Source: Gammaproteobacteria bacterium (GTDB lineage Bacteria > Pseudomonadota > Gammaproteobacteria > Steroidobacterales > Steroidobacteraceae). From it: a stretch of 64,000 nt of DNA. The translations under genes and the position numbers were made by a program. The stretch lies in NCBI GenBank assembly GCA_017577615.1, contig PKRE01000006.1:62001-126000 (forward strand), in the 5' to 3' direction. The notes below the pieces were generated by a model. The model made no database searches, was not told where the DNA came from, and was given only the letters and a program-made list of their open reading frames with translations. This document shows positions 49,414-58,446 of this stretch, in pieces. Each line of letters starts with the position of its first letter. Position 1 is the first letter of the stretch.

Positions 49414-52158
49414 ATGAATTCCTCACCCGGAGGGGGGACAGCCGATCACTGGAACAGACTCCAGGACCTGTTCTCCCGCGCAGTCGAGCTCGATGCGCAT
49501 GAGCGCGAAGCGTTCATCGCACGAGAGGCGGGCGACAGTGCCTGGCTGCGAGAGGAGCTTCTGCGGCTGCTCGCCTTCGATATGGGCCGGGAGACCAGTC
49601 CTCTCACGCACGCAGTAGGGGCTGCGCTCGAACGAACCACGCAGGACCGACGTAAGGCACTGCTCGGTCGCGTCGTCAACAACTATCGTCTGGTGTCCAT
49701 CCTGGGGCATGGCGGCACCGGCACGGTCTACTTGGCGGAACGAGCCGACCGTCAATATTCCGCTCAAGTGGCCGTCAAGATCATCGATGCGACCATTCAT
49801 GGGGAGCTGGGACAGAGATTCCGCGCGGAGCGTCAAATTCTCGCCAGCCTGAACCATCCGAATATTGCACGGCTCATCGACGCAGGCGAGACGAGCGAGG
49901 GACAGCCGTATCTCATCATGGAGTACGTGCACGGCGAGCCTCTCGACCGATACTGCGATCAGAGGCAGCTCGACATACGCGCACGCCTCGAGCTGTTCCT
50001 GCAAGTCTGTGCGGCAGTGCAGTATGCGCACCAGAACCTGATCATCCATCGCGACCTGAAACCAGCCAACATACTGGTCACGCCCGAGGGCTCTCCTAAG
50101 CTGCTCGACTTCGGCATCGCGAAGCTGCTGGATGCAGGGGATGCGGCGGCCGTGCTCGCGCTCACTCGCATGAACGACCGACTGCTGACGCCGGAGTACG
50201 CCAGCCCAGAACAGATCTTGGGCCGCCCCGTTACGACCGCGAGCGATGTCTATGCGCTCGGTGTCGTGCTCTACGAGCTGCTCTGCGGGCTACGCCCATA
50301 CAAGGTCCCCGCCTCTGCAAGCCAGCTCGAGCTCGAACGCACGATTTGTATTTCCGATCCGGAGCGACCGAGCGTCGCGTTGAAGCGAGCGGGGTCTGAG
50401 AGCCCGGAACCCAGTGCAGCGGCAGCGAAGATCGCAGCCGCACGCAAGAGCTCGATCGACAAGCTTGCACGCCGATTGAGCGGCGATTTGGATGCCATCG
50501 TCTTGCGCGCCATGCGCAAGGAACCACAACATCGCTACGGCTCCGTCGAGCAGCTCGCCGACGACATCCGACGTCATCTGCTCCGCGAGCCCGTCCACGC
50601 TCGTCAGGGCAATTGGACCTACTACGCCTCCCGCTTCGTGCGCCGACATGCCGTAGGCGTCTCCGCAGGAGCTGCGTTCGTGCTGTTCACCGCTGCCTTC
50701 GGCGTCGTGATGTCGATACAGGCGCAAAGGATCGCGGAAGAACGCGACCGAGCGACACTCGAGAGCGCTCGCGCTGAGAGTGTCTCCGAGTTCATGCTGC
50801 GCATTTTCGAAGCGTCGGATCCCTTCACGGCACGTGGGCAAGAAGTCACTGCACGGCAGCTGCTCGACCAGGCCGGCCGAAACATCCGTGGCGATCTGAG
50901 TCAGCATCCCGAAGTACGGGCCCGATTGCTGGAAGCGATAGGCCGCGCCTACCGAAGGCAGAACGAGTTCGAGCTGTCGATCAGTTTCCTCGAGGAAGCC
51001 CGGCATCTGCGACGCCAGCTGCCCGATCCCGACGGCTCGCGCACCGCGAACGTCCTGACGGAGCTCGCAATGTCCTTGCGAGAGGCGGGTGACCTTGAAG
51101 GCGCACAGCGCGCGCTTCAAGAAGCCATCGCTTTGTCGCAGCCGAACCGTGCAGCCAAGTCTCTCACCTATGCCAAGGCGCTCGCGAACATGGGTCGCGT
51201 CGAGCTTTCAGGCGGCAAGCCCGAAAGCGCCAGGATCCACCTGGAGCACAGCCTCGCTCTCCACAAGGAATTGCTCGGACCGACTCACCCGGAAGTCGCG
51301 AGCGTTCTACTTGATTTGTCTACAGTGCACCTGTGGGAAGACGACATACGAGGAGCTGAGAGAACCGTACGCGAGGCGGTACGGATCTATTCCGAAACGA
51401 CTCCGCCGCTGTATCCGGACAGAGTGATGGCGAATGTGAATCTCGCCGAGATTCTTATCTGGCAGGGCCGCATGGATGAAGCTTCGCCCTTGCTCGAGGC
51501 CGCCGTGGAGCTGCAGATCCGCCTTTACGGCGCCGTCAGCAGGCAAGTGGCGGCTGCATACGCTTTGCTGTCCATCGTGCGAGCAAGTCAGGGGGCGTTA
51601 GGCGAAGCGGAGCAGTTTGCACGCCAAGCGCTCGACATTCATGTGCAAACGCGCGGCGACACTCACCAAGACACCGGCTACAGCCGGACCGCTCTGGCAA
51701 ACATCCTCATCAAACGCAACAAACTGGCCGAGGCGGAGACCGAGCTGCGCCGTTCGCTTCAGATCTACGAGCGCACTCTTCCCCCCGATCATCCGTACGT
51801 CGCCTCGTCCGAGCACCTGCTCGGCGAGGTGCTACTACGCAAACGGGAGTTGAACGACGCAGAAGCGCTCCTGAGGGCTGCGGTGAACCGCTGGAAACGC
51901 ACGAACGCGCCCGAGTGGCGAATAGCGCGTTCGGAAAGCGCTCTCGGGGAGGTGCTGCATTTGCAAGGACGTATCAAGGAAGCCGAGCAGCTCCTCACGG
52001 CGGGGTACAAGGTGCTCGCACTGGACGAGAGCGCGGATCGCGATGCCCGCATCGCTGCACGCCAGCGCGTGGAACGCTTCTATATCAGCCAAGGTCGACG
52101 CGATCAGCTCGAAAAGCTGTTGGCCACAACCGGTGCCGCCAGACCGACCGCACGATGA
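49414..52158 (+). CDS. Membrane Ser/Thr protein kinase with C-terminal TPR repeats
   Basis: About 914 residues from ATG 49414 (TTG 49408 overlaps the sigma-factor stop). After an N-terminal helical segment of about 85 residues comes a complete kinase: LGHGGTGTVYLAE (G-loop), VAVKIID (Lys), RAERQI (Glu), HRDLKPANI, LDFGIAK, and TPEYASPEQ. One membrane helix (VSAGAAFVLFTAAFGVVM, near residue 425) leads to an extracytoplasmic array of TPRs (e.g. MSLREAGDLEGAQRALQEAIALS, LGEAEQFARQALDIHVQTRGD, LIKRNKLAEAETELRRSLQIY). Adjacent ECF sigma suggests that it phosphorylates and controls that sigma factor. Confidence 0.93.
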   Translation: MNSSPGGGTADHWNRLQDLFSRAVELDAHEREAFIAREAGDSAWLREELLRLLAFDMGRETSPLTHAVGAALERTTQDRRKALLGRVVNNYRLVSILGHGGTGTVYLAERADRQYSAQVAVKIIDATIHGELGQRFRAERQILASLNHPNIARLIDAGETSEGQPYLIMEYVHGEPLDRYCDQRQLDIRARLELFLQVCAAVQYAHQNLIIHRDLKPANILVTPEGSPKLLDFGIAKLLDAGDAAAVLALTRMNDRLLTPEYASPEQILGRPVTTASDVYALGVVLYELLCGLRPYKVPASASQLELERTICISDPERPSVALKRAGSESPEPSAAAAKIAAARKSSIDKLARRLSGDLDAIVLRAMRKEPQHRYGSVEQLADDIRRHLLREPVHARQGNWTYYASRFVRRHAVGVSAGAAFVLFTAAFGVVMSIQAQRIAEERDRATLESARAESVSEFMLRIFEASDPFTARGQEVTARQLLDQAGRNIRGDLSQHPEVRARLLEAIGRAYRRQNEFELSISFLEEARHLRRQLPDPDGSRTANVLTELAMSLREAGDLEGAQRALQEAIALSQPNRAAKSLTYAKALANMGRVELSGGKPESARIHLEHSLALHKELLGPTHPEVASVLLDLSTVHLWEDDIRGAERTVREAVRIYSETTPPLYPDRVMANVNLAEILIWQGRMDEASPLLEAAVELQIRLYGAVSRQVAAAYALLSIVRASQGALGEAEQFARQALDIHVQTRGDTHQDTGYSRTALANILIKRNKLAEAETELRRSLQIYERTLPPDHPYVASSEHLLGEVLLRKRELNDAEALLRAAVNRWKRTNAPEWRIARSESALGEVLHLQGRIKEAEQLLTAGYKVLALDESADRDARIAARQRVERFYISQGRRDQLEKLLATTGAARPTAR

Positions 52159-52233
52159 TTCGAAACGAATCACGGGACGGTTGTCATCTGCTAAAGTTTC
52201 TTTAGGGCAAGCGTTCGAAGGAGATCAGACCAG

Positions 52234-53070
52234 ATGCGGGCGCATCCTTTACTGACGCGAGTAGCCGTCCTGTTGCTTTCGTTCGTCAGCGCAATCGCTG
52301 TCGCCAGCGAGCGACAAGATGCGCGACTGCTCACCGCGACGAAGGTGCTCGATGAGTTGCTGCAGATGCCGGAGCAGAATATCCCCACTTGGCTGCTCGA
52401 GCGCGCCTATGCCATTGCTGTCGTGCCCGACGTCATCAAGGTCGGTCTTGGAATCGGCGGCCGACGTGGTAAAGGAGTGCTCGTCGTACGCAAGGACAAC
52501 GGCGAATGGAGCAACCCGATTTTCGTCAACCTGACCGGCGGCAGTTTCGGCTTTCAGGTCGGCGTGCAGTCAGCGGACGTCGTGCTCGTATTCACATCTC
52601 GACACAGCATCGAAGGCATCGTCGGGGGTAAAGTGACGCTCGGAGCAGACGCATCGGTGGCTGCTGGACCGGTGGGGCGTCAGAGCTCGGCCGCAACGGA
52701 CGTCGGCCTGACCGCGCAGGTCTATTCGTACTCGCGTGCAAGTGGCCTGTTCGCAGGCGTCGCGCTCGACGGCTCGGCCCTCACGATCGACCACCGATCA
52801 AACGAGACCTTCTATCGGCGTCCAGGCATACTTGCGAGCGAAATCATCAAAGACAGCACGCCGCCTACGTCCGCTGCGGCGCAGCAGTTCATTGCAGCGG
52901 TGGAATACTCGGTTCGCGGCACGCGAGCGACTGCGGCGACGCGGGAAACTGCCACATCAACTCCGCGCCTGAATGAGCCCACAACGACTGGTCAACCCGC
53001 GTCGACGAGCGGCGGCGTGACCACTTACCCGCTGGAGGATCCCAACCCAGGCGCAGAGCCGCCGCTCTGA
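52234..53070 (+). CDS. SYLF/Ysc84-domain lipid-binding protein
   Basis: 278 residues; AAGGAG precedes ATG 52234 by about ten bases. Signal peptide MRAHPLLTRVAVLLLSFVSAIAVA, then the SYLF domain (LQMPEQNIPTWLLERAYAIAVVPDVIKVGLGIGGRRGKGVLVVRKDNGEWSNPIFVNLTGGSFGFQVGVQSADVVLVF ... GLTAQVYSYSRASGLFAGVALDGSALTIDHRSNETFY). These secreted bacterial members bind lipids; the biological role is unclear. The C-terminal 50 residues are Thr/Pro-rich and disordered. Convergent with the AraC gene. Confidence 0.92.
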   Translation: MRAHPLLTRVAVLLLSFVSAIAVASERQDARLLTATKVLDELLQMPEQNIPTWLLERAYAIAVVPDVIKVGLGIGGRRGKGVLVVRKDNGEWSNPIFVNLTGGSFGFQVGVQSADVVLVFTSRHSIEGIVGGKVTLGADASVAAGPVGRQSSAATDVGLTAQVYSYSRASGLFAGVALDGSALTIDHRSNETFYRRPGILASEIIKDSTPPTSAAAQQFIAAVEYSVRGTRATAATRETATSTPRLNEPTTTGQPASTSGGVTTYPLEDPNPGAEPPL

Positions 53071-53159
53071 CGAAGACGCGGAGCCCGTGGCGATAGCCAG
53101 CCACGGCATTGGGGGCTGGAAGGCGCTCCGCCCAAGCCGCGCGCCCTTGTCTTTCGTGC

Positions 53160-54101
53160 TCAAGCCTCCGCCGCAAGCGCCCCGCCCATCGTAATGGCCA
53201 CATTGCTCGTGCGGCGGCATTCGCGCGGTGTGACACCGTGAAAGCGGCGCATGGCACGAAACAGCGTGGAGCGAGAATCAAAGCCTACACGCTTGACGAT
53301 CTCCTCGACCGACAGGTCGCTGCTTCGCAATAGACGTGCTGCCACACTCGTGCGCTTGCGTTGCAGGTACTCGTGCGGAGTCACGTCGTGAACGTGCTTG
53401 AACAAACGCAGAAAGTGATGACGCGATAGATACGCGGCACGAGCCATGTCGCTCAACATGAGCGGCTTCTCGTAGTTGGAATGAATGAAGTCGGTCGCCA
53501 GAGATACACGTCTGAATATTTCACGGCGTGTTGCCGCTCGGCGCACCGGTACCGATTGCAGTTTGGCTATCACCTGGCGGTGGCGAGCGAGCATCCGCTC
53601 GAGCAAGAAGGACAGCTGTTCTTCGTACCACAGTGGATCACGCAGTCCCGCTTCGTGATGGCGCGCAATGAACAACAACACAGGCGTGACGCTGCGATCG
53701 TGCACCTGAAGGTTCGGCAGGAACGGTAATGAGCTGTCGCTGTCCGGCTCTGCGCCGTCGAGCAACCGATCCTCCGGGACCATGAGTGAGCCCAGCACCT
53801 CTTCCGGCATGCCGCGGCGGAACAGGATTGTCAACGCAAGGGCCCCCTCCGTACTACCGCGCACGCGCACGGCGGCCGCGCCGTTCGGAATGGCGAGCCA
53901 CGTATCGTCATCGACCACGATCCGGCGGCCGTCAAGGTTGACTTCCTGCCGACCGTTCCACGCACAAAGAATCGCCATTCTGTCGCCTGCGAGCGTATAG
54001 TCCTCTGCGTGCGCGCGAGTGGTGTAGATGACATTGCCCGATTCTTCGTGCGCAAGACTCAGGGAGCTACCAATTGGTCCAGGCGTTGTTCGGAGCATCA
54101 T
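53160..54101 (-). CDS. AraC-family transcriptional regulator
   Basis: 313 residues from ATG 54101 (MMLRTTPGPIGSSLS; the frame is open to 54206 but the family-like sequence starts here). An N-terminal cupin-like sensing domain (YTLAGDRMAILCAWNGRQEVNLDGRRIVVDDDTWLAIPNG) precedes a C-terminal double HTH: FIHSNYEKPLMLSDMARAAYLSRHHFLRLFKHVHDVTPHEYLQRKRTSVAARLLRSSDLSVEEIVKRVGFDSRSTLFRAMRRFHGVTPRE. The target genes are unknown; the divergent region upstream contains a strong palindrome. Confidence 0.9.
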   Translation of the reverse strand: MMLRTTPGPIGSSLSLAHEESGNVIYTTRAHAEDYTLAGDRMAILCAWNGRQEVNLDGRRIVVDDDTWLAIPNGAAAVRVRGSTEGALALTILFRRGMPEEVLGSLMVPEDRLLDGAEPDSDSSLPFLPNLQVHDRSVTPVLLFIARHHEAGLRDPLWYEEQLSFLLERMLARHRQVIAKLQSVPVRRAATRREIFRRVSLATDFIHSNYEKPLMLSDMARAAYLSRHHFLRLFKHVHDVTPHEYLQRKRTSVAARLLRSSDLSVEEIVKRVGFDSRSTLFRAMRRFHGVTPRECRRTSNVAITMGGALAAEA

Positions 54102-54243
54102 CTGACACCTCTTCCTTCGTTTAGATGGACTCGGCACAAAACCAATGTGCCGCCGCGACACGCTCGAGAGCTCGTCGTGCCGACAGGAACTCTGTTTGAG
54201 ATGCAATGGAACTCATATTGGTTACACCACGCCAGTGAAATTT

Positions 54244-54259
54244 GTTACGCATGTGTAAC
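54244..54259. promoter_or_regulatory. Palindrome upstream of the AraC-family gene
   Basis: GTTACGCATGTGTAAC: GTTAC and GTAAC arms flank GCATGT, and 14 of 16 bases are symmetric. It lies about 143 bp upstream of the AraC gene start in a 455-bp gap (54102-54556) that otherwise holds only short unconvincing frames. A second GGTTACA occurs at 54219. This resembles an operator for a homodimeric regulator of TetR or MarR type; AraC proteins usually bind direct repeats instead. Confidence 0.35.
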
Positions 54260-54556
54260 TTGGACGTCGAGACATCTCGCTGCATTTTCATTGACGGTAT
54301 CGCGCAGGAGCTGAGCGAACCGCAAGCCGTTTGAGACCATCAGAGAGCGTCCTGCGGCAAAAGGTTCAGCGACATCGCCGCCTCACGCGCGGTCGCCATG
54401 CAAATACGCAAGGTTTGACACGAGAGCTGGACGCGGGTTTCGTCCTATTCAAGCGGACGGCACATTCCTTCGCCAGAGGATCTGGCTTGCTGCAGACGCG
54501 GTGCGTATCCTATGTCGCCACATTGCGTCGGTACTCCATTCGCTCGACTTGGACCT

Positions 54557-54799
54557 ATGCCAATCTGCCACGAACACAATCTCGCTCGACCCATCCCGAA
54601 GGATCTCCGCTACGGAATTCGCGTGAAGGTCCGCCCGACGGATCCTTTCAAGTATCTCGTGGGCGAGGATTGGAGCAGGGAGCATTGGTTTGCCACCAGG
54701 GAAGAACGTGATCGTGCACTGAAGGAGATGAGTGGCCGATACGTATATTTCCGCCCAGGCGACCAGCCATCGCTCGATTTCGAGAAAATCGAGCGGTAG
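54557..54799 (+). CDS. Small hypothetical protein (80 aa)
   Basis: MPICHEHNLARPIPKDLRYGIRVKVRPTDPFKYLVGEDWSREHWFATREERDRALKEMSGRYVYFRPGDQPSLDFEKIER. A soluble, charged alpha/beta-looking protein with no family I can name. The composition and the WFATREERDRALKEM.. pattern resemble small 'FFKKLVG..W..EHW(F/Y)ATE.ERD.A' proteins found scattered in proteobacteria. The frame extends to 54512 without support. Convergent with the patatin gene, 27 bp away. Confidence 0.65.
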   Translation: MPICHEHNLARPIPKDLRYGIRVKVRPTDPFKYLVGEDWSREHWFATREERDRALKEMSGRYVYFRPGDQPSLDFEKIER

Positions 54800-54826
54800 C
54801 GACTCTGATTTGCGACAGCTGGACGG

Positions 54827-57031
54827 CTAGAACGTTCTACCTAGAAATAGATAGAACGCTTTCTCGCCGTCCTCGCCGAATCCCGTCGCCAGATAAACCG
54901 GCCCGAGCGGCGTATCGACGCCGAAGAACAAGCTGCCGTTGGTACGCAAATCGTCCACGCTCATGTCCCTGCGCTCGAGCCAGGTGTTGCCAGCTTCGAG
55001 CGACAGACCTGCGTAGGCAGGCAGGTCGAGCACACCCGACCCACCGCGCCCTACCCGCTTGTAGTACAAGAGTCGTGCAATTCCGTAGTGAGGGCCAGCG
55101 AGATAGCCAGGAGGTAATCCAGAGAGATTGAAGAAACCTCCCAGCGAGAAGAAGCTCTCAGGCGTGAGCGGAGAATCATCCGTCGTGCCTGCATCGGCCC
55201 AGAAGATCAGCGTGTGGCGGCCGAACGAGCGCGCGACCAGCCACGTCGCCTCGAAGGTATCGAAGTCCTCATCCGCTCCCAGACCGCTGCGTTCCCCGAG
55301 CCACTGGAACTCGAACTGCTGTCCGTGGCGCGGGAAGAAAATGCTATCCAACTTGTCGTAGGAAAAACGCGCGAACACACTGCCGCGCTCGACGTCGGAC
55401 GTGGGAAGCTGCGGATCTCCGATCAGGATGCGCGATCGTTCCGATCCACGCCGCAGGCCGAAACGAATCTCCCCCCAATTGGAAAGCTCGCGCCCGAGAT
55501 CGATGCCTCCATACGTCGAGCGGACTCGATACTCTGCCATTCGATCGCGGTCTTGCAGACTGAAGACACTACGCTCTTCGAGATTGAGTTGAGGCGCAAG
55601 GAAGTATCGACTGGCGAGCGACAATGGTTGGTAGAACTCGGTGAAGAAGCGCGGATTCTCCCCGATCTGCAAATCGGTGAGCCACTCACCGCCCAAACGG
55701 TTCAGCTCCGTCACGATGAAGCGAATCGCGGCGTTGTAGCGGCTGTTGCCCTCGAAATCGTCCTCGAGATTGAGCCCTACGCGCACGTAGTTCGGCCCCC
55801 AGCTCTTGCGTCGCAGGGCGAGCTCGAGTCCGTCGCGTCCCTCCTCTTGGACGAGGGTGTAGTCGATCGATTCGAAGCGATCGAGCGCGTACAAGGACGA
55901 CAACTTCCGCGCAATTATGTCTTTATCGAAGGTGCGTCCAACGAGATCCTGCATCGTCGCCTGCACGAGAGCATCATACTCGCGGGAGCCCTCGTCAGCG
56001 CGAACGAACTCGATCGTTCGGGTCTCCACCGGGCGCGGCTTGCGTGCGGCCACGTACGCCTCCCACTCCTGCTCGCTGACGGCAAGCTTGGCGAGAGCCT
56101 CGCGCGCCTTACGTGCACCCTCCTCGCCCGCACGGATCGCGCGCGGCACGCGCGCGAAGTCAGCCGAAGTGAATCGGCCGAGCGGCGGGTCGATGAGAAT
56201 ATCTGCGCTCGTCAGCTTGGCCCGCTGCTCGAGCGTGCGGCTGCGGATGAGAATCGCAAAAGCCTGGTTGGTCACTTCGAGCGGCGACTTGAGCTCCTCA
56301 CGCGCATACAAGGGGAAGCTCACATCGACGACGATGAGAACATCCACTCCCATGGAGCGCGCGGCGTCCACCGGCAAGTTGTCTACGAGGCCGCCATCGA
56401 CGAGCAAGCGATCGTCCCGTTGCACGGGCGCGAACACACCCGGTGCGGACATGCTCGCGCGCATCGCGGAAACCAGATCTCCGGAATCCATGAGCACGAG
56501 CTCACCGGTTTCAAGATCGGTGGCGATCGCTCGGAAGGGAATGGGCAACTGATCGAAGTCCTGGATCTCCGCCACGCCGAGCGTCGCGCGACGCAGCAGC
56601 TGCTCGAGCTTTTGCCCTTGAATCAAGCCTCGAGGCAACACGAAGCCCTGATCGGTTACGCCGAGCGCATACCGCACCAAGAAATTGCGATCGTCCTGCT
56701 TGCGGCGAAATCCGAGCTCTTCGCGTGGGGGTCGGTCCTGGAACGCATCCTGCCAATTAAGTGACCTTATGAGACGCTCGATCTCGCTCCCCGACATGCC
56801 GGCTGCGTAGAGTCCGCCGACCACGGCACCCATGCTGGTGCCCGCAATCGCATCCACAGGCACCCGCATCTCGTCCAACACTTTGAGCACGCCTACGTGC
56901 GCAGCGCCCCGAGCGCCACCTCCGCTCAAGACCAATCCGACCCTTGGCCTGGTCTCCTGCGCGCATACAGGCGCAGCCGCGACCAAGATCAGGAGCGTGA
57001 GCAGTAGAATGCGGCGTGCAAAGCAAGTCAT
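54827..57031 (-). CDS. Patatin-like phospholipase with C-terminal BamA-like barrel (PlpD-type)
   Basis: 734 residues from ATG 57031 with signal peptide (RRILLLTLLILVAAAPVCA). The patatin domain contains the oxyanion loop SGGGARGAAHVGVL, nucleophile elbow GTSMG and the catalytic Asp in VDGGLVDNLPVDAARSMG. After a helical linker (about residue 300) comes a POTRA-like region (IEFVRADEGSREYDALVQATMQDLVGRTFD) and a 16-strand-type barrel ending with aromatic C-terminal residue F (EKAFYLFLGRTF). This is the type Vd autotransporter layout: the barrel exports or anchors the phospholipase at the outer membrane. Confidence 0.9.
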   Translation of the reverse strand: MTCFARRILLLTLLILVAAAPVCAQETRPRVGLVLSGGGARGAAHVGVLKVLDEMRVPVDAIAGTSMGAVVGGLYAAGMSGSEIERLIRSLNWQDAFQDRPPREELGFRRKQDDRNFLVRYALGVTDQGFVLPRGLIQGQKLEQLLRRATLGVAEIQDFDQLPIPFRAIATDLETGELVLMDSGDLVSAMRASMSAPGVFAPVQRDDRLLVDGGLVDNLPVDAARSMGVDVLIVVDVSFPLYAREELKSPLEVTNQAFAILIRSRTLEQRAKLTSADILIDPPLGRFTSADFARVPRAIRAGEEGARKAREALAKLAVSEQEWEAYVAARKPRPVETRTIEFVRADEGSREYDALVQATMQDLVGRTFDKDIIARKLSSLYALDRFESIDYTLVQEEGRDGLELALRRKSWGPNYVRVGLNLEDDFEGNSRYNAAIRFIVTELNRLGGEWLTDLQIGENPRFFTEFYQPLSLASRYFLAPQLNLEERSVFSLQDRDRMAEYRVRSTYGGIDLGRELSNWGEIRFGLRRGSERSRILIGDPQLPTSDVERGSVFARFSYDKLDSIFFPRHGQQFEFQWLGERSGLGADEDFDTFEATWLVARSFGRHTLIFWADAGTTDDSPLTPESFFSLGGFFNLSGLPPGYLAGPHYGIARLLYYKRVGRGGSGVLDLPAYAGLSLEAGNTWLERRDMSVDDLRTNGSLFFGVDTPLGPVYLATGFGEDGEKAFYLFLGRTF

Positions 57032-57282
57032 CACGTCGGGCAGCTCAATCACCTGCGGAAAACGAGATCGGTCACCAGACCGCATCGAACACTGCAAGCC
57101 GGCAAGCGCGCCCCATACAACGGCCGCTTCGCCGGGGTAGCGTTGCGTGCCCGAGAGCAGCGCATTCATCGTCCAAGCATACGAACCGACACCTTCGGAC
57201 GAAAGCTAGCAACGGTGTTGCCGTTCCGACAGCCACCGGCACGTCCCTGCTGCCCCATGCGCGCTCCCAGCGAGTCGCGACG

Positions 57283-58446
57283 CTACGAATGCCGCTCATG
57301 GGCGCCGTCGGCGCATGGTTCACGAACAGCTGCGGCCTGGACGTCGCACATCGACGCGGCTGCATACGCGTAGCCGCGGATCGAGACCGACTTGACGAGC
57401 ACCCAGACAGGCGCGCCAGGCCTCAACGCGAGGGCGAGCGCCGCCGCTCTGGTCACCCGAGCGAGGACGAGAGGGCCACCGAGGTCAACGTACACCAGAT
57501 CCGTATCGGGATCGTCTTCGACGATGCGCGCCACCGACCCGCGCAGCACGTTGCGCACGCTGAGCCCTTCCGGGCGCACGGTCGCGAGGATCACATCTCG
57601 CGCCAGGAGCTGCATCCTGACTTGGGCACCGGGCCGTACGCCGCGAAGCGCCACCTGCAGCACATTGTCGCCGACTCTGACGGCCGCCAGGCCCGTGCTT
57701 TCATCGGCCAGCTCGACGATACCGATGAGCACCGCACCCAATGCCTCGGCGCCGACGATCGCGCGCAGGCCTGGATGCAAGCTGACCTCATCGATCGACC
57801 CCTGTGTAACGATCCGGCCTTCGTGCATCAGCGCGACGTGTGTGGCAAGTCTCAGCACTTCATCGAAGTGATGACTGACGTAGATCATGGGGATCGACAG
57901 CTCGTCGCGCAGTCGCTCGAGATAGGGCAACACCTCTTCACGACGCGCGACGTCCAAAGAAGCGAGCGGCTCGTCCAGCAACAAGACACGCGGCTGACTG
58001 AGCAGAGCCCGACCGAGCGCCACACGCTGACGCTCGCCACCGGAGAGTTGATGAGGGCGCCGACGCAGCAGGTTCTGCAAGCCGAGAAGATACACAATCG
58101 AATCGAAGTCCAAGTGCGGTTGTCGGTCGCGGGCGCGCCGCAGCCCGTACTTGAGATTGGCCGCCACATCCATGTGAGGGAAAAGCCGCGCATCCTGAAA
58201 CACGTAGCCGACGCGACGACGCTCGCTGCACACGTATCGGCCCGTGACGCTGTCCTCCAACACGACCCCGTCTATCTCGACGTACGAAGTGTCCGCCTGG
58301 AGGAGCCCCGCGACGATATTGATGAGCGTCGTCTTGCCGCACCCAGAACGGCCGAACAACGCGAGCACTCCCCTCTCGGCTTGCTCGATGGCCACATCGA
58401 GCATGAAATCACTGCGTTTGAGCGCTGCTCGTATTCTGAACATCAA
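57283..58446 (-). CDS. modC: Molybdate ABC transporter ATP-binding protein
   Basis: 387 residues. ATPase core: LFGRSGCGKTTLINIVAGLL (Walker A), FQDARLFPHMDV (Q-loop), LSGGERQRVALGRALLSQP (signature), VLLLDEPLASLD (Walker B) and ISVSHH-like YVSHHFDEVLRLA. The C-terminal mod-type TOBE domain follows (LARDVILATVRPEGLSVRNVLRGSV), which can bind molybdate or tungstate. A 20-residue Ala/Cys-containing C-terminal extension is unremarkable. Overlaps modB by 4 nt. Confidence 0.93.
   Translation of the reverse strand: MMFRIRAALKRSDFMLDVAIEQAERGVLALFGRSGCGKTTLINIVAGLLQADTSYVEIDGVVLEDSVTGRYVCSERRRVGYVFQDARLFPHMDVAANLKYGLRRARDRQPHLDFDSIVYLLGLQNLLRRRPHQLSGGERQRVALGRALLSQPRVLLLDEPLASLDVARREEVLPYLERLRDELSIPMIYVSHHFDEVLRLATHVALMHEGRIVTQGSIDEVSLHPGLRAIVGAEALGAVLIGIVELADESTGLAAVRVGDNVLQVALRGVRPGAQVRMQLLARDVILATVRPEGLSVRNVLRGSVARIVEDDPDTDLVYVDLGGPLVLARVTRAAALALALRPGAPVWVLVKSVSIRGYAYAAASMCDVQAAAVREPCADGAHERHS

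Noticed and set aside
55214..56764. Open frame of 516 codons antisense to the patatin gene
   Set aside because: Mirror of a strong PlpD-type coding sequence; no motif, no ribosome-binding site.
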